Below are positions 53,589 through 60,773 of a stretch of DNA of 64,000 bases, piece by piece. Both the position numbers and the translations under genes were made by a program. Positions within the stretch are counted from its first letter, which is position 1; every line of letters begins with the position of its first letter. The stretch covers positions 62,001 to 126,000 of the forward strand of contig NZ_JAOWCB010000017.1 in NCBI RefSeq assembly GCF_026420845.1, given 5' to 3'. This stretch comes from Streptomyces sp. PR69. Its GTDB lineage: Bacteria; Actinomycetota; Actinomycetes; Streptomycetales; Streptomycetaceae. The notes beneath the pieces are model-generated. The model saw only the letters and a program-made list of their open reading frames with translations, was not told the DNA's origin and searched no databases.

Positions 53589-53635
53589 CGCAAGTTCCCC
53601 GGAATATTGAACTTGCGTTTCACAGAGTGAGACGC
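53589..53635. promoter_or_regulatory. Putative NdgR operator region between leuC and ndgR
   Basis: A perfect 9 bp inverted repeat CGCAAGTTC (53589-53597) / GAACTTGCG (53609-53617) is followed directly by an imperfect dyad GCGTTTCAC-AGA-GTGAGACGC (53615-53635). Both lie just upstream of ndgR. IclR-type regulators bind such dyads; NdgR is known to control leuCD, so autoregulation plus leuCD control is a reasonable inference. Confidence 0.55.
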
Positions 53636-53647
53636 GAGTATCGTTGC

Positions 53648-54364
53648 ATGGACAACTCTAGCGGCGTCGGCGTTCTCGACAAGGCGGCACTGGTCTTGAG
53701 CGCCCTGGAGTCCGGTCCGGCCACCCTCGCGGGTCTGGTCGGGGCGACCGGACTGGCACGACCCACGGCACACCGCCTGGCCGTGGCTCTGGAGCACCAC
53801 CGGATGGTGGCGCGTGACATGCAGGGCCGGTTCATCCTGGGCCCGCGGCTGGCGGAGCTCGCCGCGGCGGCGGGCGAGGACCGGCTGCTGGCCACGGCCG
53901 GCCCTGTGCTGACCCATCTGCGCGATGTCACCGGCGAGAGCGCGCAGCTCTACCGCCGGCAGGGAGACATGCGCATCTGCGTCGCCGCGGCCGAGCGGCT
54001 GTCCGGACTGCGGGACACCGTCCCGGTCGGCTCCACACTGACCATGAAGGCGGGCTCGTCCGCGCAGATCCTCATGGCCTGGGAGGAGCCCGAGCGGCTG
54101 CACCGGGGGCTGCAGGGCGCGCGCTTCACGGCGACGGCGCTCTCAGGCGTACGGCGCCGGGGCTGGGCCCAGTCGATCGGCGAGCGGGAGCCGGGCGTGG
54201 CGTCGGTGTCCGCGCCCGTACGGGGGCCGTCGAACCGCGTCGTGGCCGCGGTGTCGGTCTCCGGGCCGATCGAGCGGCTGACGCGGCATCCGGGGCGGAT
54301 GCACGCGCAGGCGGTCATCGACGCGGCGGCGCGGCTCTCGGAGGCGCTGCGCCGCGCGAGCTGA
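53648..54364 (+). CDS. ndgR: IclR-family regulator NdgR
   Basis: 238 residues. The N-terminal winged helix is DKAALVLSALESGPATLAGLVGATGLARPTAHRLAVALEHHRMV; the C-terminal IclR effector domain has ESAQLYRRQGDMRICVAAAERLSGLRDTVPVGSTLTMKAGSSAQILMAW. The position divergent from leuCD identifies it as NdgR (AreB-type), known to control amino-acid metabolism and antibiotic production. ATG 53648. Confidence 0.95.
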   Translation: MDNSSGVGVLDKAALVLSALESGPATLAGLVGATGLARPTAHRLAVALEHHRMVARDMQGRFILGPRLAELAAAAGEDRLLATAGPVLTHLRDVTGESAQLYRRQGDMRICVAAAERLSGLRDTVPVGSTLTMKAGSSAQILMAWEEPERLHRGLQGARFTATALSGVRRRGWAQSIGEREPGVASVSAPVRGPSNRVVAAVSVSGPIERLTRHPGRMHAQAVIDAAARLSEALRRAS

Positions 54365-54699
54365 CGCGCCAAGCGTACGGGCGCCGGGCCGCACCCCGGG
54401 CCGCGTGCGGGCCTTGCCGGGCGGGCGTCAACGCCGCCGCCTGCCGGAACGGGCCCAGCCGTGGGGCCGGCCGCGCCGCCGGTCGGTCTCTCCCCTGCCC
54501 CTCCCCCTACGCCCTGGGGGCGTGGGGGGACCCCCACTTCCCGAAACTGGGGGCTCCGCCCCCAGCCCCCCTTCGGGGGGAGGGACTGCGGGGCTCGCGC
54601 CCCGCACCCCCTGGCGGGCGGCAGCTTCGCGCCGCCGCCCCCTGTACGGCCTGAAGGCCGTGTCCGCACCCCCCAGCTACCTCCCCCAGACTCCGTCCG

Positions 54700-54790
54700 G
54701 GGGTACCCCCACGGAGGCGCCCCCAGGGGTACCCCCACGGAGGCGCCCTCAGGGGTACCCCACGGAGGTGCCCTCGGGGTGGCCCCCGCG
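54700..54790. repeat. Tandem 26-bp units GGGGTACCCCCACGGAGG-type
   Basis: Units start near 54702, 54728 and 54754, with a decayed fourth at about 54778. Each contains a KpnI-like GGTACC palindrome within GGGGTACCCC. It is part of the 900 bp gene-free block 54365-55267. The module also occurs once in copy 1 at 40.65 kb. Confidence 0.75.
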
Positions 54791-54855
54791 AGGCACCCCC
54801 AACGGGCTGGAGGCCTTCAGCCTCGCCGACCCATGAGGCCCAGGAGCCGGAAACC

Positions 54856-55258
54856 CAGCCCCGCCAACGCCCAAACCGCGAGGGGCTACACAATCCAGCC
54901 CTGCCGCCGCGTGAATCACAGAGGCCAGACATCCAGCCCCGCCAACACCCGGAGCACGGGGGCCAGAAACCCAGCCCCGCCGACGCTTGAGGCGCACTTC
55001 AAGCCCCGCCGGCGATTGAGGCGCAAGGGGCTGCACAATCCAGCCCCGTCGGCGCGCTTGAGGCGCAAGAACCAGATATCCAGCCCCGCCGACACCCGGA
55101 GCACGGGGACCAGAAACCCAGCCCCGCCGGCGATTGAGGCGCAGGAGCCAGACATCCAGCCCCGCCTGGGGGCACCCCCAGCGGCAGCTGGGGGAGATTG
55201 AGGCGCGGGGGTTCGGGGGCGGAGCCCCCGGAAAGCGGGGTCTGGGGCGGAGCCCCAG
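54856..55258. repeat. Nine-unit 38-40 bp array plus dispersed-repeat end module (copy 4)
   Basis: The motif CAGCCCCGCC recurs at 54856, 54896, 54934, 54972, 55001, 55041, 55081, 55119 and 55157 (intervals 40, 38, 38, 29, 40, 40, 38, 38). Two unit types alternate: one ends in GGGGCTGCACAATC (40 bp), one in GAGCCAGACATC or GACCAGAAACC (38 bp). Many carry GGCGATTGAGGCGC. The block ends with the same CTGGGGG/GGGGGCGGAGCCCCC module as the other copies. It lies between the convergent genes ndgR and the DUF4188 gene. Confidence 0.85.
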
Positions 55259-55267
55259 TTACCGCGC

Positions 55268-55816
55268 TCAGCCGGCCGACCCCGCCGCGAGGCGATCCGC
55301 CGCCCGCTCGCCCCGGCGGCCGACCGGAACCACCCCCGTCGCCTTGCCCAGGCCGAACTCCGGCATATTCACGTAGATCGACTCATAGGAGCCGGCCGGC
55401 ACGGCATACGTCTCGTGCCAGAAGCCCACCTTCCCCCGCCCCTCCCGCACCCGGCGATTGAACGCCGCCCACGCGGGCCGGTGCTCCCCGTCCCGATCGG
55501 AGGCGTAGGCGAGCAGCTTCTCCTTGGACTCCCAGTACTGGACGAGGTACAGCAGCCGGGGACCGCCGAGCAGCGGCTGGAGGCCCAGCAGGCCGCGTTC
55601 CTTCTCCTTCGACAGCTCCCTGATCATCTTCGGCATGGCAATGAAGACCGGCCACCAGCTGCGCAGCGCCCGGAAGTTGTTGATCCGCATGCCGATCAGA
55701 AAGACGGTCACGCCGCCTTGGGATGCGGCGGTCATCCGGCCCTCGACAGGCCTGTTCGGCTTGCCCGGCCTATCTGGCCTGTCCGGCTCGTTCGTGTTCA
55801 GCGTGGTGCCGCTCAT
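55268..55816 (-). CDS. DUF4188 family protein (monooxygenase-like)
   Basis: 182 residues with VTVFLIGMRINNFRALRSWWPVFIAMPKMIRELSKEKERGLLGLQPLLGGPRLLYLVQYWESKEKLLAYA and a C-terminal ESIYVNMPEFGLGKATGVVPVG. This matches the DUF4188 ferredoxin-like fold related to monooxygenase/dehydratase families. The N-terminus is Pro/Asp/Arg-rich. ATG 55816 (GTG 55819 is adjacent). Divergent from a MerR regulator with two palindromes between them, so likely controlled by it. Confidence 0.85.
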   Translation of the reverse strand: MSGTTLNTNEPDRPDRPGKPNRPVEGRMTAASQGGVTVFLIGMRINNFRALRSWWPVFIAMPKMIRELSKEKERGLLGLQPLLGGPRLLYLVQYWESKEKLLAYASDRDGEHRPAWAAFNRRVREGRGKVGFWHETYAVPAGSYESIYVNMPEFGLGKATGVVPVGRRGERAADRLAAGSAG

Positions 55817-55851
55817 CACCCGATCCCCCTTGAAGCGAGTACGGAGAGTGT

Positions 55852-55891
55852 TGGATAGCGTCGCTATCCATGATTAGATAGTGGCACTATC
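55852..55891. promoter_or_regulatory. Twin operator palindromes between the DUF4188 gene and the MerR gene
   Basis: TGGATAGCG-T-CGCTATCCA (55852-55870, perfect 19 bp) and GATAGTG-G-CACTATC (55877-55891) share the half-site GATAG(C/T)G. Their centres are 23 bp apart, about two helical turns. This suggests cooperative binding by the adjacent MerR protein and control of both divergent genes. Confidence 0.7.
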
Positions 55892-55913
55892 CAAGAAGGG
55901 GCGCAAGGGCGTG

Positions 55914-56552
55914 ATGAAACTCGCGGAGCTGAGCGAACGCAGCGGGGTCTCCGCGGCGACGATCAAGTACTACCTGCGCGAGGGCCTCCTCCCGCCGGGC
56001 CGGCGGATCAGCGCGACCAAGGCGGCGTACGGCGAGGAGCATCTGCGCAGGCTGCGGCTGGTGCGGGCGCTGATCCAGGTGGGGCGGATGCCGGTGGCCA
56101 CGGCCCGCGAGGTGCTCGCCGCCCTCGGCGATGACGCGCTCGACCACCACAGGCGTCTGGGCGCCGCGGTCTGGGCCCTGCCGCACGGGCCGGAGCCCGA
56201 GGAGGACGACCCCGCCGCCGTCACCGCCCGCGGGACCGTGGCCGAGCTGCTGGAGCGCGTCGGCTGGGACTTCGGCCGCGAGGCGGGCGACGAGTCACCC
56301 GCGTACCGGATGCTGGTGGCCGCCGTCGCCGCGCTGCGCCGGCTCGGCTATCCCTGCGACACCGCGCATCTGCTGCCGTACGCCCGCAGCGCCGCCCAAC
56401 TCTCGGTCGCGGACCTTGATTTGGTCGAGGAGTACGAGCGCCGGGAGGAGCAGGTGGAGGCGGCGGTGGCGCTCACGGTGCTGTATGAGCCGGTACTGCT
56501 CAGCCTGCGCAGGATGGCGGAGGCGGAGGAGTCGCATCGCCGCTTCGGGTGA
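55914..56552 (+). CDS. MerR-family transcriptional regulator
   Basis: 212 residues. The winged helix MKLAELSERSGVSAATIKYYLREGLLPPGRRISATKAAYGEEHLRRLRLVRALIQVGRMPVATAREVL is MerR-like. The C-terminal 130 residues are helical with no metal-binding Cys cluster, suggesting an organic ligand or none. ATG 55914 is preferred because the longer start (GTG 55881) lies inside palindrome 2 and has no RBS; AGGG precedes 55914. Adjacent, divergent target: the DUF4188 gene. Confidence 0.88.
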   Translation: MKLAELSERSGVSAATIKYYLREGLLPPGRRISATKAAYGEEHLRRLRLVRALIQVGRMPVATAREVLAALGDDALDHHRRLGAAVWALPHGPEPEEDDPAAVTARGTVAELLERVGWDFGREAGDESPAYRMLVAAVAALRRLGYPCDTAHLLPYARSAAQLSVADLDLVEEYERREEQVEAAVALTVLYEPVLLSLRRMAEAEESHRRFG

Positions 56553-56577
56553 GCAGGCGAACCGGTGAGGACGCGAG

Positions 56578-56605
56578 AAGGCCCTCCCCTTAAGGGGAGG
56601 GCCTT
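56578..56605 (+). terminator. Terminator after the MerR gene
   Basis: A perfect 28 bp palindrome AAGGCCCTCCCCTT/AAGGGGAGGGCCTT, followed by CTTCATC; it separates the MerR gene from the convergent tRNA cluster. Confidence 0.82.
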
Positions 56606-56615
56606 CTTCATCGCG

Positions 56616-56688
56616 TACCCCCGACCGGATTCGAACCGGCGCTACCGCCTTGAGAGGGCGGCGTGCTAGGCCGCTACACAACGGGGGC
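56616..56688 (-). tRNA. tRNA-Glu (CTC)
   Basis: A 73-nt cloverleaf on the minus strand: acceptor GCCCCCG/CGGGGGT, anticodon loop CTCTCAA with anticodon CTC, T-loop GGTTCGAATCC, discriminator A. No encoded CCA. Identical to the copy at 56800-56872. Confidence 0.96.
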
Positions 56689-56706
56689 AAGATCTCGGAA
56701 GATCCG

Positions 56707-56778
56707 CTGGCCTACCTGGACTCGAACCAAGACTAACTGAACCAGAATCAGTCGTGCTGCCAATTACACCATAGGCCA
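56707..56778 (-). tRNA. tRNA-Gln (CTG)
   Basis: A 72-nt cloverleaf: acceptor TGGCCTA/TAGGCCA, anticodon loop TTCTGGT with anticodon CTG, T-loop GGTTCGAGTCC, discriminator G. Identical to the copy at 57030-57101. Confidence 0.96.
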
Positions 56779-56799
56779 CTGGTGGTCTAGACCAGTTGG

Positions 56800-56872
56800 T
56801 ACCCCCGACCGGATTCGAACCGGCGCTACCGCCTTGAGAGGGCGGCGTGCTAGGCCGCTACACAACGGGGGC
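56800..56872 (-). tRNA. tRNA-Glu (CTC)
   Basis: Second copy, identical in sequence to 56616-56688. Confidence 0.96.
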
Positions 56873-56935
56873 CCTGGTGATCCTGCGTCGAGGGACCATC
56901 GGGAGCGACCCAGATGATCACACGGGAAGGATCTG

Positions 56936-57008
56936 TACCCCCGACCGGATTCGAACCGGCGCTACTGCCTTGAGAGGGCAGCGTGCTAGGCCGCTACACA
57001 ACGGGGGC
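56936..57008 (-). tRNA. tRNA-Glu (CTC), variant anticodon stem
   Basis: Third tRNA-Glu. It differs from the other two only by a compensated base-pair change in the anticodon stem (CTGCC/GGCAG instead of CCGCC/GGCGG); the anticodon is CTC. Confidence 0.95.
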
Positions 57009-57029
57009 TTTGCAGATGAGCTCTGCGAG

Positions 57030-57101
57030 CTGGCCTACCTGGACTCGAACCAAGACTAACTGAACCAGAATCAGTCGTGCTGCCAATTACACCATAGGCC
57101 A
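57030..57101 (-). tRNA. tRNA-Gln (CTG)
   Basis: First tRNA of the minus-strand cluster (Gln-Glu-Glu-Gln-Glu), 72 nt, anticodon CTG. Confidence 0.96.
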
Positions 57102-57187
57102 CCAAAACTCAACCCCCGGTGGGGATTTTGTTTGGTTTACGCTTCCCGCCGGGCCTCTCGGCCCTCTCGGGCGGCGCAGGAAGAACA

Positions 57188-57910
57188 TTACCCGAAGGTG
57201 GACGGCGCTCCAAAACGGGTATCCGCCCGCAACAGGCCGGGCAGCTCGTCGAGACCCGTGATCCTGATCAGCTCCGGGCGCCCGCCGAGACCGGTGCGGT
57301 CCAGCCAGATGCCGGTGAGACCGGCCGCGGCCGCCCCGCCGGCGTCGATGTCCGGCTGGTCGCCGACGTAGGCGACATCCTCCGGGGGCAGCCCCAGCAG
57401 CTCACAGGCGGCGTGGAAGGCCTCAGGGGCGGGCTTGGCCACGCCCAGCTCCGCCGCGCACACGACGGCCTCGAACCACTCGCTCACCCCCAGCACGGCC
57501 AGCTTGCGCTGCTGGTTGTGCACGGAGGAGTTGGACAGGACCCCCTGCCGGAACTCCCCCGCCAGCGTCTGGAGCGCCGGCAGGGCGTCCGGAAACAGCG
57601 CCCAGGCGGCCTCGTAGTGCGCGACGTACCGTCCGAACCAGCCGTCGGCCTCGGCGTCGCTCATCCCCTGCGCCCCGAGGAAGTCCCGGACCCGGTCCCT
57701 GCGCTGCTCCTCGAAGCCGATGCCGCCGGCCTCGAAGCGCCTCCAGTGCAGGGTCGTGGCCTCCCGCCACCGGGTGAGCGCCTCCTCCACACAGCCGTAC
57801 TCCCCGGCCAGCCCCTCGGCCGCGAGGTGCCGCTCCATGCCCGCCCGGTCGGCACTCGCATAGTCGAAGATCGTGTCGTCGATGTCCCAGAGAACCCCGC
57901 GGATGGCCAT
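57188..57910 (-). CDS. HAD-family hydrolase
   Basis: 240 residues: motif I VLWDIDDTIFDYA (DxDxT), a helical cap, motif II SNSS, motif III Lys in GVAKPAPEAF, and motif IV YVGDQPDIDAGGAAAAG. This is the subfamily IA phosphatase type; substrate unknown. ATG 57910. Located between the gltX terminator and the tRNA cluster, on the same strand as both. Confidence 0.92.
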   Translation of the reverse strand: MAIRGVLWDIDDTIFDYASADRAGMERHLAAEGLAGEYGCVEEALTRWREATTLHWRRFEAGGIGFEEQRRDRVRDFLGAQGMSDAEADGWFGRYVAHYEAAWALFPDALPALQTLAGEFRQGVLSNSSVHNQQRKLAVLGVSEWFEAVVCAAELGVAKPAPEAFHAACELLGLPPEDVAYVGDQPDIDAGGAAAAGLTGIWLDRTGLGGRPELIRITGLDELPGLLRADTRFGAPSTFG

Positions 57911-57955
57911 AGCGCGACCGTACCGCCGGTACGCGCCATACGCGGCGGGAACGGC

Positions 57956-57991
57956 GAAGGGCCCGGAGCCATGACGGCTTCCGGGCCCTTC
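57956..57991 (-). terminator. Terminator after gltX
   Basis: Hairpin GAAGGGCCCGGAGCC (57956-57970) / GGCTTCCGGGCCCTTC (57976-57991) with one bulge and a 5 nt loop, 59 nt beyond the gltX stop. Confidence 0.7.
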
Positions 57992-58050
57992 GCAGGAGCG
58001 GGTGACTGGGTGACTCTACGAGCCGGGCGGCTGTACGTGCGGGCCGCGGA

Positions 58051-59526
58051 TCAGGCGGCCAGCTTGGCCAGGGCCGCGTCGATCCGGGCCAGGGTGCGGT
58101 CCTTGCCAAGGATCTGGAGGGACTCGAAGAGCGGCAGGCCCACCGTGCGGCCGGTGACCGCGACGCGGACCGGGGCCTGGGCCTTGCCCAGCTTGAGGCC
58201 GTGCTCCTCGCCCGCCTTGAGGACGGCGTCCTTGAGCGAGTCGGGGCCGGACCAGTCGGCCGCCTCCAGCCTGGCGCGGGCCGTCGTGAGCAGGGCGGCC
58301 GGGTCGCCCTTCATCGCCTTGGCCCAGGACGCCTCGTCCTGCACCGGCTCCTTCAGGAAGAGGAAGTCGACATTGGCCGTGATGTCCGACAGGGCGGTCA
58401 GCCGGGTCTGGGCGTACGGGGCGATCGCCTCCCAGGCCGCCCGGTCGAAGTCCTCGGGGGCCCAGTTTGCGTACGGGGCCTTCAGCCAGGGCTCGCAGGC
58501 CTCGATGAAGGCCTTCTCATCCAGGCGGCGGATGTGGTCCGCGTTGATCGCCTCGGCCTTCTTGATGTCAAAGCGGGCCGGATTGGCGTTGACGTCCTTG
58601 ACGTCGAACTTCTCGATCAGCTCGGCGACGGAGAAGACATCCTGGTCGGCGGAGAAGGACCAGCCGAGCAGGGAGAGGTAGTTGAGCAGGCCCTCCGGCA
58701 GGAAGCCGCGCTCGCGGTAGAGGTTGAGCGAGGACTGCGGATCGCGCTTGGAGAGCTTCTTGTTGCCCTCGCCCATGACGTACGGGAGGTGGCCGAAGGC
58801 GGGGATCTCCTTGGCGATCCCCAGCTCGATCAGCGCCTTGTAGAGCGCGATCTGCCGCGGGGTGGACGACAGCAGGTCCTCGCCGCGCAGCACATGGGTG
58901 ATCTCCATCAGCGCGTCGTCGACGGGATTGACCAGCGTGTAGAGCGGGGCGCCGGTCGCGCGGACGATGCCGTAGTCGGGCACGTTCTCCGGGGTGAACG
59001 TCAGCTCGCCGCGGACCAGGTCGGTGAAGGTGATCGGCTCGTCGGGCATCCGGAAGCGGATGATCGGCTCGCGGCCCTCGGCCTCGTACACCGCCTTCTG
59101 CTCGGCCGTCACCGTGCGGCACTGGCCGTCGTAGCCGGACGGGCGGCCCTCGCGGCGGGCCAGCTCGCGGCGGGCGTCGAGCTCCTCGGCGGTGCAGTAG
59201 CAGGGGTAGGCGTAGCCGCCGTCCAGCAGCTTCTGCGCGATGTTCCGGTAGATGTCCATCCGCTGCGACTGCCGGTAGGGCGCGTGCGGTCCGCCGACCT
59301 CGGGGCCCTCGTCCCAGTCCAGGCCCAGCCAGCGCAGCGAGTCCAGGAGCTGCTGGTAGGACTCCTCCGAGTCGCGCGCCGCGTCGGTGTCCTCGATGCG
59401 GAACACCATGGTCCCGCCGTGATGCCGGGCGAACGCCCAGTTGAACAGGGCAGTGCGGACCAGGCCCACATGGGGGTTGCCGGTCGGCGAGGGACAGAAA
59501 CGTACGCGGACGTTCGCGTTAGCCAC
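58051..59526 (-). CDS. gltX: Glutamyl-tRNA synthetase
   Basis: 491 residues: VRVRFCPSPTGNPHVGLVRTALFNWAFARHHGG (HIGH-type motif is NPHVG), CYCTAEELDARRELA, and KKLSKRD, the KMSKS equivalent. It charges tRNA-Glu and, in organisms lacking GlnRS, also tRNA-Gln for later amidation. Both tRNA species are encoded just downstream. GTG 59526 overlaps the previous gene by 8 bp. Confidence 0.97.
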   Translation of the reverse strand: MANANVRVRFCPSPTGNPHVGLVRTALFNWAFARHHGGTMVFRIEDTDAARDSEESYQQLLDSLRWLGLDWDEGPEVGGPHAPYRQSQRMDIYRNIAQKLLDGGYAYPCYCTAEELDARRELARREGRPSGYDGQCRTVTAEQKAVYEAEGREPIIRFRMPDEPITFTDLVRGELTFTPENVPDYGIVRATGAPLYTLVNPVDDALMEITHVLRGEDLLSSTPRQIALYKALIELGIAKEIPAFGHLPYVMGEGNKKLSKRDPQSSLNLYRERGFLPEGLLNYLSLLGWSFSADQDVFSVAELIEKFDVKDVNANPARFDIKKAEAINADHIRRLDEKAFIEACEPWLKAPYANWAPEDFDRAAWEAIAPYAQTRLTALSDITANVDFLFLKEPVQDEASWAKAMKGDPAALLTTARARLEAADWSGPDSLKDAVLKAGEEHGLKLGKAQAPVRVAVTGRTVGLPLFESLQILGKDRTLARIDAALAKLAA

Positions 59527-60313
59527 GCTTGATCACCTTATTGGTGAGAGTGCCGATGCCTTCGATGGTGACGGCGACCTCGTCGCCGACGTTGAGGGGG
59601 CCGACCCCGGCGGGGGTGCCGGTGAGGATGACGTCTCCCGGGAGCAGCGTCATGGCCTCGGTGAGATGGACGACCAGGTCCTCGATGGAGCGGATCATGT
59701 CGCTCGTACGACCCAGCTGGCGCTGTTCGCCGTTGACCGTGCACTGGATGGTGAGGTCATGCGCGGCGGCCAGGTCGATGCCGGTCTCCACCCAGGGGCC
59801 GAGCGGGCAGGAGGTGTCAAAGCCCTTGGCCCTGGCCCACTGCTTCTCGCGCTTCTGGACGTCGCGCGCGGTGACGTCGTTGGCGCAGGTGAAGCCGAAG
59901 ATCACGTCCTTGACCCGCTCGCGCGGCACATCGCGGCACATCCGGCCGATCACGACGGCCAGCTCGGCCTCGTGGTGCAGCTCCTGGGAGAAGGCGGGGT
60001 ACTCGATGGCGTCGCCGGAGCCGATCACCGAGGTGGTGGGCTTGAAGAAGGCGACGGGGACGTCGGGCACCTCATTGCCCAGCTCCGCCGCGTGCTCCGC
60101 GTAGTTGCGGCCGATGGCCACGACCTTGTTGGGCAGCACGGGCGGCAGCAGACGGACCTTGCTCAGCGGGACCTTGGTGCCGGAGAGCTCGAAGTCGGCG
60201 TAGGGAATGCCCTTGATGATGTCGAGGACGAGACCGGCCGGGTCGCCGGTGCCGTCGCCCTCGACCGCACCGAAGGCGACATTGCCGTCGATGGAGAACC
60301 TGGCGATGCGCAC
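59519..60313 (-). CDS. Fumarylacetoacetate hydrolase-family protein
   Basis: 264 residues: LPNKVVAIGRNYAEHAAELGNE, HHEAELAVVIGR (metal-binding Glu pair), VKDVIFGFTCANDVTARDVQKREKQWARAKGFDTSCPLGPWV, ILTGTPAGVGPLNVGDEVAVTIEGIGTLTNKV. This is typical of small FAH-domain hydrolases/decarboxylases such as acylpyruvases. GTG 60313. Translationally coupled to gltX, a pairing I recall in other actinobacteria. Confidence 0.93.
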   Translation of the reverse strand: MRIARFSIDGNVAFGAVEGDGTGDPAGLVLDIIKGIPYADFELSGTKVPLSKVRLLPPVLPNKVVAIGRNYAEHAAELGNEVPDVPVAFFKPTTSVIGSGDAIEYPAFSQELHHEAELAVVIGRMCRDVPRERVKDVIFGFTCANDVTARDVQKREKQWARAKGFDTSCPLGPWVETGIDLAAAHDLTIQCTVNGEQRQLGRTSDMIRSIEDLVVHLTEAMTLLPGDVILTGTPAGVGPLNVGDEVAVTIEGIGTLTNKVIKRG

Positions 60314-60460
60314 GGGTTGCGGATGCCCCTCTTCTTGCTGCTGCGGCCCGCGCCTACGGGAGCGTTGAGCGCGAGCTTCGAGACTGACGCTTCAGGCTAA
60401 CGTGCTGTGCATCCACCCGTACGACCGCGGCTCGCCCGGACCAGCAGCTCACAAGCCATG

Positions 60461-60478
60461 ACTCGCCCAAGGGCGAGT
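60461..60478 (-). terminator. Hairpin between the small ORF and the FAH gene
   Basis: ACTCGCCC/GGGCGAGT perfect stem with minimal loop, no T-run. It could end transcription of the possible small ORF at 60600-60773. Confidence 0.4.
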
Positions 60479-60599
60479 GAGCCGAAGGGGCGCGCGGGTG
60501 TCGAAAGGGAGAACACGCGCAGGTCCCGAGGAACGAGGGACCGAGCATGATCGACCGTCGACAGACGCTAAAGCGCCCCGGAGGCGAACCGAGCCACAG

Positions 60600-60773
60600 T
60601 CAATTAGCGGGGGCTTCCATGAGGACTGTGCGGCGGGGGTTGGCCGTCTGGGTGGGAAGATCGAGCGGGTGCTCCGGCTGCTCCGGCGTCGGCAGCTCCT
60701 CCACGTCCGTGAGATGCGCGAGGGTGGTGCGACGGGGGTTGGCTATGTTGCGGAACATCATCGTCGTCTTCAT
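60600..60773 (-). CDS. Possible small peptide gene with duplicated ANPRRT motifs
   Basis: 57 codons, MKTTMMFRNIANPRRTTLAHL at the start and a Pro/Glu-rich acidic centre (ELPTPEQPEHPLDLP). A second ANPRRT at residues 44-49 mirrors the one at 11-16. Third positions are almost all G/C and rare codons are nearly absent, whereas the overlapping plus-strand frame uses AGA, AGG and TTG. The RBS is weak (AAAGG 13 nt upstream of ATG 60773), with alternative ATGs at 60761 and 60758. I do not recognise a family. A peptide precursor, leader peptide or spurious ORF are all possible. Confidence 0.4.
   Translation of the reverse strand: MKTTMMFRNIANPRRTTLAHLTDVEELPTPEQPEHPLDLPTQTANPRRTVLMEAPAN

Noticed and set aside
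54365..54855. Possible protein genes in the repeat-rich gap after ndgR
   Set aside because: All frames translate into Pro/Arg/Gly low-complexity sequence from hairpin modules; no RBS or family match.
54856..55194. CRISPR array at the 38-40 bp repeats
   Set aside because: Units are contiguous and the between-motif sequence itself repeats; no unique, equal-length spacers.
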